A DNA stretch of 64,000 nucleotides from Eudorina sp. 2006-703-Eu-15. Its lineage: Eukaryota > Chlorophyta > Chlorophyceae > Chlamydomonadales > Volvocaceae. The stretch lies in assembly GCA_003117195.1 (NCBI GenBank), contig BDSI01000135.1, positions 62,001 to 126,000 of the forward strand, read 5' to 3'. Below the pieces are notes generated by a model, which worked only from the letters and a program-made list of their open reading frames with translations, was not told the DNA's origin and searched no databases. Within the stretch, counting starts at the first letter, position 1. Every line of letters starts with the position of its first letter. Both the position numbers and the translations under genes were made by a program. This document shows positions 11,636 through 22,876 of the stretch, piece after piece.

Positions 11636-14375
11636 ATGGACACCCTGAACGCAGGCGCCGGCATGGGAGGGTGCCTTCCTAATTCTCCATTCATTGAATT
11701 AGGATGTCCTTTTACGTACTACGAAGCTTTGAAAATGCTTTTGCTCCTGCCGCTGGTTCCTGTCCGACTCGTCGTTGGTGGTCTCGCCCTGGTTATCATC
11801 GCTGTGGTAAACAGCCTGGTGGTGTGGAACTGGCCTCTTGAAAGGCCGCTCTCAACTTGGAGGCGCAGCGTAGTGCTCCTGAGCAAAGAGCTTGTCCTGG
11901 TCACGCTGTGGTCAGTAAGCAGAGCGACAACATGTCTCTACGCAGATTTACCTTCTAAATTTGTTAAACATGCTATCCAGGTGCCTAGGGTTTCGTGTTC
12001 GCGTACAAGGACGCGAAAATGTAAAGACCGCTGAACGCTTGGGCGCTGTGGCCATCTTCAATCACGTAGGTGGCCTCCTTCCTTGGCGGCGTCGGGGCCC
12101 GGATGCATCTTCCAGCTGATATCAGCCCACAGCAGAAGCGCATGGTTGCAAAGACGAATTGGGTCGTGGCCCATGGGTCGTTTGGGGCGATTCGAGAGCT
12201 GTGGGAAATCAGCCGACGGGCTGGCGGGTGCAAGAGCCAGCTGGTGACCCCTTCGCCTCCGCAACTAAAACCTTATAGAGCTGCCAGCCTCGTCAAACCC
12301 AAAAAATAAGCACGGTCTACAGCTTCCCTGCCCGCTTTGCCTTTCACGGGTCATGCCGTGGCTTCAAAATGGCCACAGCCTTGCAAGCGATGCCTGCCCA
12401 TTCACCACTTTCCCACACCTTGCAGGGATTCCAACCCAAGGACCGCCTTTGTGCTGATCACGCACAGAGGCCGCGATGATGCTTGCATGAAGCAGGCGCA
12501 CGTTTTCTGTCTCGACTCCCGCCACATGTGTTTGTACCAACCCGACCCGTACACCCCGTGCCTTGCAGGTCTCTTGGGTGGACGCATTTGCGATGGTCTG
12601 GCTGCTGGCGCCCTCCGGGGTGAGCAAGGACAGCAACGGACGCATCCCCGTCATAGGTCAGGCGGTGCGGGCGCTGCAGACCGTATATATCCCGTACGAT
12701 AAACTGTCAAAGCGATCCAGGAAAGGCGCGGCCGCAGCGGAGGGTGGCGGCGTCACTACCGGTGTAGGCGCTGGCGAATCAGCCACCGCATCGGATGCCA
12801 CGGTCGGGCTACCGAGCGACCAGAGCGGCTCCGATGTTGACGGCTTGGGGGTCAGAGGAAGCGATGGCTGCGCCTCGATTGAGCGGACGAACAGCGATAG
12901 CCCTCAATTGACCCGCGGCGGCGGTGGCGGCGGCGGGGGCGGGGGCAGCAGCAGCGACAACGAAAGCAGCGACATTGGCAGCGACAACGGCAGTAGCATG
13001 TGCAGTAGCAGCGGCAGTGGTCGTAGCAGCAGCCCCAGTCCCGAGTGCCTGGATGCCGCCGAAGATCCCAGGAATGCGTCCGCCGCCGTGTCGCGCAGCG
13101 CCTCGGTGCACTGCGATGGCGAGTCGCCCGCAGCGAGTGACACCGCCGGCGAGGTAGCGACGCTGCCGACGGCGATGAAGGCGCCGGCACCGGCGTCATG
13201 CGGTGCGGCGACAGGATTGCCGCCGGCGCAGGTGCACACCAGCACGACCTGTCGTAAAGGCGTCGTACAGTCCAACGTCACGGAGGTGCTCCTGCGGCGC
13301 GTCAACGACCCGTCGTACTGCAAGCCCGGCGGTTTCCCGATGTTGGCTATGGCACCCGAGGGCACAACCGCCAACGGTCGAGGCCTCCTCAACTTCAGAA
13401 CCGGAGCGTTTGTTTTGCGGCGGCCCATCCTGCCCATCTGCCTGCGGTGAGTTACGGTCGCCGCAACTTCAGCGCCGTGCCGTGCCGCGTCGTGCCGTGC
13501 CACACACCGGTACCTAGAGTCACGTGTGCATTAAGTGTGCGGCTGTTGAAACGCTTCGGCGGCTTTGCTGTGGATCCTCGGCTCATTCGTGCCTCTCACC
13601 TGTCCTCCTTTCCAGCCGCTCCCCATCCTGGCGATCCACGTATCAGGTACCGCTGGCGGGGCCTCAATCCTGCCTGGACGATCATGGACGAGCGGTGGCA
13701 CTTCCTGCGGCTGATGTGTCAGTTCCGTAACGATCTGGAGATCGAGATCCTGCCGCCGTACAAGCCCAGTGAGGACGAGCTCAAGGTACGGAGTCATCGT
13801 ACCGTGGTGATCGCCGGCGCTTAACGCACCGCGCCTCATGCCATCACGCCACCCGCGCCATGCCATCCGACCTAAGCGGATTCATCTCATGCTCATCAAC
13901 CCGGGGGTGTTGCGGCCCCTCCAAACATCATTTTTATCACCCGTCTTGTCGCCTTCTGACTGGGCCATTGGCTGAGTTGTCGTGGCGATGGCGACTGCGG
14001 CCTTGCGGGAGGGGGCTTCAAGGTGGTCGGTACGGGAAGGAGTGACCGGGCCGAATGCAGAGCTTTCTTCGCCGGGTGTGTTACTGAGTGCTCACTGATG
14101 CGAACCAAAGACAACGCAACACGCATTCTCTGTGTCACTGACCCTGCGACCTGTGTCTCCCTGTCCCGTAGGATCCCCGCCTCTTTGCCGCCCACGTACG
14201 GCAACTGATGGCCGCCGTACTGGACGTGCCGCTCGTGGACGCCAGCCACGACGACTACCTGGCACTCAGTCGCCTGGGGGTGCGGGTGAGCTGGGATGGC
14301 CGCCGGGTCGTACTGCCCCGCGGGGCCAGGGACGCGGTTGATGCAGCCACGCAGCCCAGGCCGACCGCCCGATGA
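11636..14375 (+). CDS. Lysophospholipid acyltransferase (LPLAT family, LPCAT/LPEAT-like)
   Basis: Five exons in phase: 11636-11910, 11981-12065, 12569-13446, 13647-13785, 14172-14375, about 525 residues. Members move an acyl group from acyl-CoA to a lysophospholipid at the ER membrane. The N-terminus carries a hydrophobic helix (LLLLPLVPVRLVVGGLALVI) and a second one (SVVLLSKELVLVTLW). Catalytic motif I is NHVSWVD, with the NH at residues 119-120 and the intron falling right after it. GRIPVIGQAV, APEGTTANG (EGT motif III, near residue 383) and RRPILPICLR then RGLNPAW follow in family order. Between motif I and the EGT motif lies an insert of about 170 residues rich in Ser, Gly and Asp with a run of Gly (about 176-345), which is not part of the catalytic fold. 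The choice between LPCAT and LPEAT activity is open. Confidence 0.88.
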
Positions 14376-15298
14376 CGGGCTTGGGCGATGGTAGCAGAGC
14401 GGGGCGGCGGCGAGCAGCACGGCGTGACGAGCGAAATAGGGCGCAGAGGGGGGCCGAGGGCAGTGTCAGCGGGGAACACGGCGCGAATGAACGGGAGGTG
14501 CGGTGTGGAGGGGTGTGTAGCCTGGGTGGCAGCCGGGTGCGCTGCGCGACGCTATTGAAGGCGACCGGTCGATCATGTGCCGTACCTCGTAGCGCAGTAA
14601 CTGGTAGGGGTAAAGTCTAAAGAGAGGTCGGCCGCGGGTTCAGGTCCACGAGAAGTTGGTGATGTCCACGGTGTGTCTGCTGTATGCGGAGATGAATGAA
14701 CTTGTATGTACTATATCGTCTTAATCGAGTTAATGTATCATTATCAGTCATCGCGATGCTGACGCTGTCTGCGCGCAGCGGTGCGCGCGCGCCGGCAGGA
14801 ACGCCCCACACAGACGCGAACATGTGGTTCGTAGAGAGAATGAATGCCGCCGGACCTTCCATCGAAGTGGGCAGCGACGCGAAAGGGAAGCCATGGCCAT
14901 GGTCAGCAACATGTTAGTCGATCCATGATGCAGGCGTGTACGGCGGCTGTACGATTTATTAGAGGGGCCACTGGCGGCTTTTTCTTGGACTGCCATCATA
15001 GTGACAGCTCGTAATGAGGGATGTCGTGGGGTGCCCCTCCGCCAGGACCCCAGAGTTTGGTCTACAGGGTGGGAGACTGGGAGCAGGGCTCCTCTCTCCC
15101 GCTCTTTTTGATAGGGGGACGGTTTGCCGTGATGGGAGCGCGGGCTTCGGCCAGTACGGTCTGCCGCGCAGGTTTGACATCATATGCAGAATACGGCGCG
15201 CGGCATGTCCATGGCACAGAAGGTTGGCTGTTGTAGCAGCGCCGTCCGCCGTGCCGGTGTGTTTGCTCGCAGGGGTAACCCCACGCGTAGCCTGGGTC
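14376..15298. other. Intergenic / 3' UTR; possible coding remnant next to the DIRS repeat
   Basis: Follows the acyltransferase stop. The right part (about 14960-15298) is open on the minus strand and continues out of the DIRS A module, so it could be the start of a gag-like frame of an adjoining element copy. There is no domain to support that. Nothing else is recognised. Confidence 0.4.
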
Positions 15299-15877
15299 GG
15301 TGCCGAAACGAGGCATCCCGGTGTGTTCTTACACTTGGTGGGTGCGACGCAGAGCCTGCAGACCCTTTCTGGGGTACAAGCTGTAATATTCAATTATTCA
15401 CACAAACAGGTACGGGGTTAAGGGTTTACAGGTATGGGTTATGGGGGTTTAGGGTTGCACAGGTTATGGGGTTATGCACCCCCAACCATGTAATACACAC
15501 GCAACCGCGGCTCATTTCTGAACTATAGCCTTTATCTCGGCTGTCTCAAAGCGGCTCGAGGTGGCATAGCTGGCTCTGGAAAGGGGACGGTGGCGAGGCA
15601 GCGGCTTGCAGACCCTTTCTGGGGTACAAGCTGTAATATTCAATTATTCACACAAACAGGTACGGGGTTAAGGGTTTACAGGTATGGGTTATGGGGGTTT
15701 AGGGTTGCACAGGTTATGGGGTTATGCACCCCCAACCATGTAATACACACGCAACCGCGGCTCATTTCTGAACTATAGCCTTTATCTCGGCTGTCTCAAA
15801 GCGGCTCGAGGTGGCATAGCTGGCTCTGGAAAGGGGACGGTGGCGAGGCAGCGGCTTGGGATCGGGCCTTACACTGC
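15299..15877. repeat. DIRS repeat modules A and B in two tandem copies
   Basis: A 250-bp unit is present twice in a row (15358-15607 and 15608-15857) and the copies look identical base for base. Module A (15299-15517) matches 18731-18950. It contains telomere-like stretches such as GGGTTATGGGGGTTTAGGG. Module B (from TTTCTGAACTATAGCC to GGCTTGGGATCGGGCC) recurs alone at 35073-35185. Perfect identity means either a very recent duplication or an assembly artefact. Confidence 0.92.
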
Positions 15878-16011
15878 AGACCCGAAGAGATAGCAGGAGT
15901 GCTCACGTTTTTTCGCGCGAGGCCCAGCAGGCTCCGGGTCACCGCTCGGCGGCTCCTAGGAGCGGTGTCCCCCATTTACGCTCCGGTTGGCGACGACCGC
16001 AGCGCCATCCA

Positions 16012-17081
16012 TCAGGCCAGGCTGATCTTCCGGGTTACCTCCAGAGCGTCTCCGAGATCCCGCCGGGTGTAATGCTGCACCATGGCGTCGGAGCGCCAGC
16101 GGCCGTGCGCCTTGCGGACCTCCTCCGGAACACCGTTAGCAGCTGCCGTGCTGTTGCCGCCTATACGGAAGGAGTGCGGCTTGATGCTGGCGGTGATGCC
16201 GGCCGCTGCGCACATCCGTTCCAGCTTCTCCTTGAAGCTGCTATACGCTAGGCTGGGGATAGGCTTGGATACGGTGCCGGTAAGCGCCTGCAGGCGGTAG
16301 CCGTCCTTCGTAGCCTTGACCCTGCGGAGAAAGGGGCCTACGTCCTGCTGCGGTGGACAGGAATGCGTTGATAGTTCCCCTCGTCCAGGAGGCGCTCCGT
16401 GAGGCCAACAGGGCAGGCCGCGCCGCCAGTGCGGGCAATCACGATCCATGCACCCTCCATGCGCTGATCGGACTTGGAATTCGGGATGAACACCTCCATG
16501 TGCGAGGGAAGGATGACGAGCAGGTCATGGTGCACGCTTATCTCCGTCGCGTCATCGAAGCGCAGGAAACCCGCAAACATGATGGTCGCCACAGTCACCA
16601 TCATGAGATCTGGCAAGGCGGCCCCCACCGCAGCGAAGCGCTCAGCTATGGTGAGCAGCCACTCCGGGCGCATGCTGTCACGCACACGACGCTCGGGCTT
16701 GAGCACGCGCTGGGCGATATCCCGGACAAGCTGGCAGGACGGGTGCTGGGTGGGCGATGCTCTGCCAACCAAGGCAAAGTGCCTATGGATGGCCGCCGAG
16801 GCCTCCATGACCCTCCCTGGACCCACCGAATCGTTCATAGCCGGCTGTAGTACAAAGGTCAGGTACATGGCCACCACCTGCGGCGGCGCCTCGTATGGCG
16901 AGCCGCCGGGCCGCCGCGCCTCGCACCAGGCCGTGAATCTCTCCCAGGGGCCGCGGTACTGCGCCATGGTGCGAGGCGCCCTTGACCTGAAGGCCATACG
17001 TGCGAGGCTGATAGCGAGGCTCCCCAGCTCCTGGTCTGCCAGCAACAAGTCCCTGCCCAAGAGGGCGGCAGCTCTCATCAT
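16012..17081 (-). pseudogene. DIRS tyrosine recombinase (frameshifted)
   Basis: Two overlapping minus-strand frames (17081-16338 and 16449-16012) together make one tyrosine recombinase; the shift lies near 16370-16390, after LTERLLDEG. The first frame holds a core-binding-like region (RAPRTMAQYRGPWERFTAWC) and the first catalytic Arg in FAGFLRFDDATEI. The second holds HSFRIGGNST (H-x-x-R), AHGRWRSD and the nucleophile Tyr in MVQHYTRR. The enzyme would insert the circular DNA copy of the element. It lies just downstream of, and overlaps by one base, the RT/methyltransferase frame. The frame break makes this copy non-functional unless recoded. Confidence 0.88.
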
Positions 17082-18730
17082 CAGCTCTGGCGGGCAAAAG
17101 GGTCCGGCGGGACGGGCATACGGCGGCGGGAGCTTGTGGCGAAGTCTACAAGAACCGCGAGGGTGTACCAGTTAGCGGCTCTCTTCGGCACCTCGTTGCC
17201 GGTGGACCCTGGGAGAAACAATTCGGACGCTCGCCCCAACTCCCTGACGTCATGCACGAAAGGGGCGAAGTAGTAGCCATCCGGCGTCAGCGTGGACCAC
17301 CAGTCGCGGATGGGCCACAACGGGATGATTAAGCAAACCCGTGCCTTGCAGAGCTCGGCGTGCCTAAGCACTTTGCCCAAAATGCCAAACGGGGGGTTCG
17401 CCCAACAGTTGCGGTCCCAGCGGAACCGGAAGGCGTCGACGCCGGAGGTATTGCGTGTGAAGTGGCGGGAAAAAAAACGAGGGAGTTGGGCGTTGGTGTC
17501 AGAGGCGAACAGGTCAATGTCAAACGGACCCCACGCTCTCTCGAGGGTCCGGAAGACCGTGTGGTTGACCATCCAGTCGTCGCGGTCTTGTAACTTGGAA
17601 AAGAACGTGTTCTCCTCACGTGGCCGCCATTCTGCCCTCAGCGAGATGCCCTCGCCGATGCAGAACCAGATCAGCTCGCAAGCGACCTCGTAGGATGCAT
17701 CCGCCATTGCCGAGCCCTTGTTGATGATGTTGGCGCAGTTGAGATTATCCGTGATGATGCAGACCACCTGGTTCCTGAGGCCAGCTGGGTCTTTGAACGA
17801 GTGGAGGGCGTTAAGCACGGCTAGCAGCTCCTGCGGGGTGGAACCAAGGCGGCTTTCGCGAGAACCCCAGTTGCCCCTGGCCTTGGCTACCTCCCCGTTA
17901 AGCAGGGTCCATACACCCCAGCCGCTGAAGGAATCCGGCGACCTGCCCGCCGCACTGCACAGGATGATCGAATGCACGTGCGACGGCTCCCACAGCGCGA
18001 GAGAGCCGTTGAAATGATCAAAGCACTGTGCCCAGACGTGGAACTCAGAAGCTGCGTCAGCAGACAAGGACAGGTGCCGGTCCCAGCTGCTGCGGGCCTC
18101 AATGAGGATACCCAAAGCACGCGTATACAAACGTGCGATAGGCCCCAGGGCGTGCGACATGGACAGGATCTGACCCTTGATACACGCCAGCTGTCGGGCT
18201 GTGACCTTGCGCGCGGCAAGAGCGGCCTGGATGGAGACCAACAGCGCGATTCGCTTGTCGGCAGGGACCTCGAAGACGCCCTGCTTCGTGTCAAAAAGCA
18301 TGCCGAGATAGCGCACCCGCTGGGACACCTCCGTCACCCTACATGGACTTCTCACGATTGACGCAGAAGCCTAGTCGCTCCAACTGACCCAGCACCTCCG
18401 TCCTCCGAGCGGCCAGGAGCAAGGGGTCGGCGGCGGCATGGATCTGGTCGTCGATGTAGCCAGAGCATCGCCAGCCGCGGCGGCGCCACGGGCGCAGTAC
18501 CTCCCGCATGAGCTTGGTAAAAGCCCAGCATGCGGTGGCGAGTCCGAAGGGCAGCTGAGTGAAGACGTAGAACTGCCCGCGCCACTCGAAGCCAAGGTAT
18601 TTCCAGTCGGCTTCACGCACGTCAACGTGGTGGTAGCCCGACTTTAGGTCCAGGGTGAACATGTAGTCGTTGGGGCCCAGCCAGCTTGCCGCCTGTGCAG
18701 GGCCTTCATAGCGGAACTCCGGGATGTGCG
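17081..18730 (-). pseudogene. DIRS reverse transcriptase / RNase H / Dam-like methyltransferase (truncated, frameshifted)
   Basis: Starting at the A-module junction, a frame through 18339 has the RT motifs FTLDLKSGYHHVDV (motif A), FTQLPFGLATACWAF (B) and YIDD (C). A frame break near 18345-18360, after CVNREKS, moves it into 18355-17081, which continues with VRYLGMLFD, an RNase H-like region (CIITDNLNCANIINKG, EWRPREEN) and a methyltransferase region (FDIDLFAS, CWANPPFGILGKVL, the NPPF catalytic motif). Methyltransferase domains of this kind are known in DIRS elements. The RT fingers and any gag are deleted. Confidence 0.87.
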
Positions 18731-18950
18731 GGTGCCGAAACTAGGCATCCCGGTGTGTTCTTACACTTGGTGGGTGCGACGCATAAGCCTGCAGACCCTT
18801 TCTGGGGTACAAGCTGTAATATTCAATTATTCACACAAACAGGTGCGGGGTTAAGGGTTTACAGGTATGGGTTATGGGGGTTTAGGGTTGCACAGGTTAT
18901 GGGGTTATGCACCCCCAACCATGTAATACAAACGCAATCGCGGCTCATTT
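18731..18950. repeat. DIRS repeat module A, right copy
   Basis: About 220 bp matching 15299-15517 in direct orientation with a few changes (for example GACGCATAAGCC against GACGCAGAGCC). It stops at GGCTCATTT, exactly where module B starts in the left copies, and the sequence then turns AT-rich and unrelated. Confidence 0.92.
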
Positions 18951-20264
18951 ATCTTTTACACAATCATTCAGAAGCTCGAATAATCTGACATGATTCACAG
19001 ATTCTGGTGCTTGTAGCCTTGTACTTGAGAGGTGCGGTCTTGGGGTGGCTTGGCTGGCAGGTCCGGCGGCCTACAGACGCTGCGTGGACTTCAAGGTCCC
19101 GGGTGAGGGCTGGTGACTTGTGCAGGAGGGGATGGCAAGGGAGGGATACTGCTGAATATTTCTTGGATACGGCAAGGTACGACCCATGCCGTATGAGTTT
19201 GCGCTCCGTGGGGTCCTGGAAGTTTGTTCTGCCTTAATAAGCGATGTAACTGCTGCTTGTTGTACAAAGCGATGCAGCAGCCGTGCAGGCGCGGGCAGGA
19301 AATGGAAGATCGGGTCTGCGTGGGCAGCTAGGAGGCGAGCTAGAACTTCTTCGCCATCCCGTTACAGCAGCCGGTGCGGTTGTGACTTGCGAGGCGGTGT
19401 AATGCAAGACCTCGTCAGGGACCGGGCCCTACCTGATTCGAGTTCCTCATGCTGACCTTGCGAGTGCGTATCTGCGTTAGAACTGGGGAGATTATCACCC
19501 CGTCGGTCCCTTGTGGTCCCGCAGTATACCAAACCCTACCAAACTCGAATGCCTACGACATCGTGGCACACCGTATGCATGCCTGACGGCCTGAGACGCA
19601 GGGGTGCGACCGATGGTGTGGCACGCCGAAAGATCGAACCGAACAACAATGCTTACATGCATCAAGTCCGCTGTAGCAAGGCTCGCTATTGCGTGCTGGC
19701 TGACCTCGCGGTTCTGTGCAGTATTGTCCCGCTGGGTCCCGCTGTACCGTACTGCACAAGAACCGCGGTTAGACAAATCGGCTTCTTACTTATGCTGTAT
19801 TGCTGATAATACTGCCCCGCCATTCTTCATCGTTTCCTGCCTCGCGTCATGAAAAATCGTCGCCATGAAGGGGATCGCGTGCCCTTTTCCCAGACTTTCA
19901 AGTCAACTGCACGGCATGCGAGGCAGGTCTGGTGTTGCTTATAATAATTTACAATAACATCGTCTCCAACATAAAGTTTTACAAACGTAAATTGTAGCTT
20001 GCATGCCGACAGGTCGAGCTGTTGAAAATATCGAAACATCCTTGACCAAGGAAGGTTCTGCTGTGTGCTAACGTCGAAATTCACAATGACAATCTTCTAA
20101 AACGTCTTAGCATATTTAGTTTATACATCTCCGATTATCAGTGGGGCAACGTTCCGCACAGTCCGGGTGCACGTTATCGACGCCATTTCGAATACACGCT
20201 CTTGGGATGATTGAGAAAATGTAGGCATCCGATTTATCATAAGTAATTCTGGTTGTGCCGGAAA
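18951..20264. other. Intergenic, no gene recognised
   Basis: Lies between the DIRS element and the five-helix protein. The part 19830-20240 is AT-richer and is the likely promoter region of the downstream gene. No exon with splice support, no repeat and no RNA gene was found. Confidence 0.5.
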
Positions 20265-21113
20265 ATGACCGCCGCTTCTGTAGAAATCATCACAGGGCCG
20301 GGGCCGACGGCCTTGCCCAGACGCCACACACCACCTCCGCCCCAAACGCCCGGTGGCAGTGAACCACCTCCTCAAACTCCAGACTGCAGCAAACAAGATC
20401 AGGCTGCCATTGCCGCCACTTCCTCCGGTTCTGCCACCGGCGATTTCACCCGCGCCCTCTCAAAGCTCCACCACCACCACGCCCGGACCCTGCCCTGGAA
20501 GGGCCTCACCGCGCTGTTCTTCACCGTCGCCCTCATTCTCGTCCAGGGCGCCTACACGTACGGCAAGTACATCCACCTCTACCGCGAATGCCACGGCACA
20601 CACGATCACTGGACTCTGGTGTACCCCCGGACCTTCATGGGCATCAAACTCGGGCTGCTCTCCGTTGACGCAATCCTGACCGTCCTGGCGCTCGCCATCC
20701 ACGAGCGCAGCCAGGCCGCCAGCCTCAAGGTGGAGATGACCGCCATCGCCTTCGGAATCGGCGGAAGCTATGCCGGCGCAATCCTGATGCTCTTCTCAGC
20801 GAGGTTTCACGAGGTACATCAGGCGGCGGACTTCGTGCCGGGCGTGGTGGTCAACCTTGCGGTGCTCGTGGTGGAGTTTGCGTTCTTCACGATGGCATGG
20901 CTGGACGCGCGAAAGCTCGTGGGGTCGACCGCGCGGCCGCTCCGGTCGCGGGAGCACCGCGTCAAGCACTACGGGTACGGGTGGGTGGTGCTGCTGATCG
21001 TGTCCGCGGTGATCATCATCATCCTGGCGGCGGCCGTGATGGGCAAAGTGAAGGACGGGAAGGTCATCCCGGCCTGCCAGGCGACGAGGCGACTCCTGCG
21101 GCTGCTGCTGTGA
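20265..21113 (+). CDS. Hypothetical five-helix membrane protein, single exon
   Basis: An uninterrupted 282-codon frame from ATG 20265. The first 90 or so residues are Pro/Ser/Thr/Ala-rich and probably disordered, ending in a His run before LPWKGL. Five hydrophobic helices follow: ALFFTVALILVQGAY, FMGIKLGLLSVDAILTVLAL, TAIAFGIGGSYAGAILMLF, GVVVNLAVLVVEFAFFTMAW and WVVLLIVSAVIIIILAAAVM. The tail is short and basic. No known family is recognised; the pattern suits a small integral membrane protein with the N-terminus cytosolic (inference). It is the only complete intronless gene in the window, in a neighbourhood where every other gene is split, so a recent retrocopy or lineage-specific gene should be considered. 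Confidence 0.72.
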   Translation: MTAASVEIITGPGPTALPRRHTPPPPQTPGGSEPPPQTPDCSKQDQAAIAATSSGSATGDFTRALSKLHHHHARTLPWKGLTALFFTVALILVQGAYTYGKYIHLYRECHGTHDHWTLVYPRTFMGIKLGLLSVDAILTVLALAIHERSQAASLKVEMTAIAFGIGGSYAGAILMLFSARFHEVHQAADFVPGVVVNLAVLVVEFAFFTMAWLDARKLVGSTARPLRSREHRVKHYGYGWVVLLIVSAVIIIILAAAVMGKVKDGKVIPACQATRRLLRLLL

Positions 21114-22876
21114 CGGCAGCGGCGCAGCTAGCCGGATGTAGTCGGGTATGCATGGTGATCAAGGCTGTGTGAATCACCAGCAGCCGTGCGTGCAAGCATA
21201 GCGAGAGGGCGGCGGAGCCACATGCTCGCTTGGTGTATGTCAGATGTGCCGGATGTGGTGCAGGGCGCTTCGCTGCCGGGCTTGGGATGTGTGGCCGCAT
21301 ATGGTGGATAAGCATGCACGAGGACGGGCATGTGGGCCCCTTGCAAGCGGCCGGTCGGATCGTTGGCGCACGATGCGGCAGGGGCCATCGCACTGGTTAC
21401 GTTAGGAACATTGTTGAGCGAGGAACATGGTTGGTTGGATGGTTGGCTCCTTGGTTGACTGAGGTCGGTTCGAGCGGGCATGCATAGAACACGGTGCACG
21501 CGCATGCCCTCGATCGACGACGTCCCCTGGCTGTTCTTCCTATTGTATCCAAATGAACCTCAGCAGCGTTCTGGTGCGGGGCCTTTCTTGATCTGTAGGC
21601 GCACGGTCGCCGTGTTTTCCTTTCATAACGTTCAGCTAGTACGCCTTGGTTGTTGACTAGGCGCGCCCTGCCGGTGTCACGTTTCTGTGCCTACATGATT
21701 CACAGGTGGCCGTATGTACCTGTCACGTGTTTCTTCGCTCCGGTGCCGAAGTGCCGTGGCGCCGTAAGTGTGCTGCAGTCTTGCATAATCGCATTACGAC
21801 GCAAGCATAGGCTGGGGGTCCTGACGTTGTTTGTGCACTCTTGTTTTGTTGTCTTCGCACGCATTACGGTATCCATGTTTCCTTCCCGGGTTGATCGTGG
21901 CTCGTATCTCACGGGTTGTATATGAGGTGTGCCAATATTTGTGACAGTGATCAAGTATTGCTTCTATCTACAGCGAATTGCTCGCGGCATTGGGAATCTT
22001 GGTCAAATCTTTTTTCCTTTCATGGGTGAATGAAAGCGTATGTATCCTGGCATCACGGTAGTGTTGGCATCAGGGCTCGCCCTTAACGGTTCGCGAACAT
22101 CTGTTCCGTTAACCTCGAGGCGTGGCGACACGGCTACCGCCGTAACTGTCGAGGTCTAACGTATTTGGGTGATTTGGAGGGTCACGCATGCCGTTCCGAT
22201 TATTGCTGCATGAGCGACATGCGGACATCGAGCTGGGTTATGTACGGAGATGTACGGTACCTCGTTTGGTGGTACGCACGATCCGCGCGGTCTGGGTGGA
22301 GTGAGGCGACGAGCGCGAGCTGGCACGAAACCGGCAGCAAGTCGTGTACTGAACAGGAGCCGCAAGGCATAGCGTTTGCGCTTGCGTGCGTGGTTCCCCC
22401 TCGTGAGGGTCCTGCGCTTGAACGTACACGAGGGCCTGTCTGCATCGTGTTGATCCATCATGGGGGCCGCTGGCAGGGCCTGTGATCTCATGCATCGCAG
22501 CCTTTACTCCTTAAGAGGCGCTTTAGGGAAGAATTAGCATGGGTCCGCCCGGCCCAGCCCAAAAGGGGGGATCTGGTTTTCCGTAGGCCCCGCCCCCATA
22601 CCGTTTCATTCTTAGGGTGCAGCGCACCCGCGACCCTTTGACGACATGTGTGGCCCCCATCGGTCCCGGCGGCTCTGTCGGGTCTGGCGGCGCCGTACGA
22701 CGAAGTACGGCCGTCACCTGTACGTGGCATACGTCATCAGGCACCACGCAGGGTAACCATTTGCTGTTCCCGAGCTGGCGGCACTGCCGTAGGATGCGGC
22801 AGTTATACCGCCAGCGGGCAATACATGACTGGCCGAAGGTGCACAATATGAAAATCACAGCGGTAGTTTCAACACA
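21114..22876. other. Intergenic, no gene recognised
   Basis: About 1.8 kb between the membrane protein and the LINE. Open frames here are short and mirror one another on both strands. No splice-supported exon, tandem array or RNA gene is seen. Confidence 0.5.

Larger units (their letters stand above)
15299..18950 (-). mobile_element. DIRS-type tyrosine-recombinase retrotransposon, internally deleted, with direct repeats
   Basis: Read on the minus strand the order is: repeat module A (18950-18731), reverse transcriptase, RNase H, Dam-like methyltransferase, tyrosine recombinase, then module B (15877-15766), A (15767-15608), B (15607-15516) and A again (15517-15299). The A-internal-B-A-B order is that of split direct repeats known from PAT/Kangaroo-type elements, while the RT-RNase H-methyltransferase-recombinase gene order, all on one strand, resembles DIRS1-type elements. 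A gag frame and the N-terminal part of the RT are missing: module A joins directly to RT sequence just before the FTLDLKSGYHHV motif. At least two frameshifts show it is inactive. Both outer boundaries are inferred from repeat comparison. Confidence 0.85.

Noticed and set aside
20253..20264. An earlier start for the five-helix protein
   Set aside because: The codon at 20253 is TTG; the first ATG in frame is at 20265.
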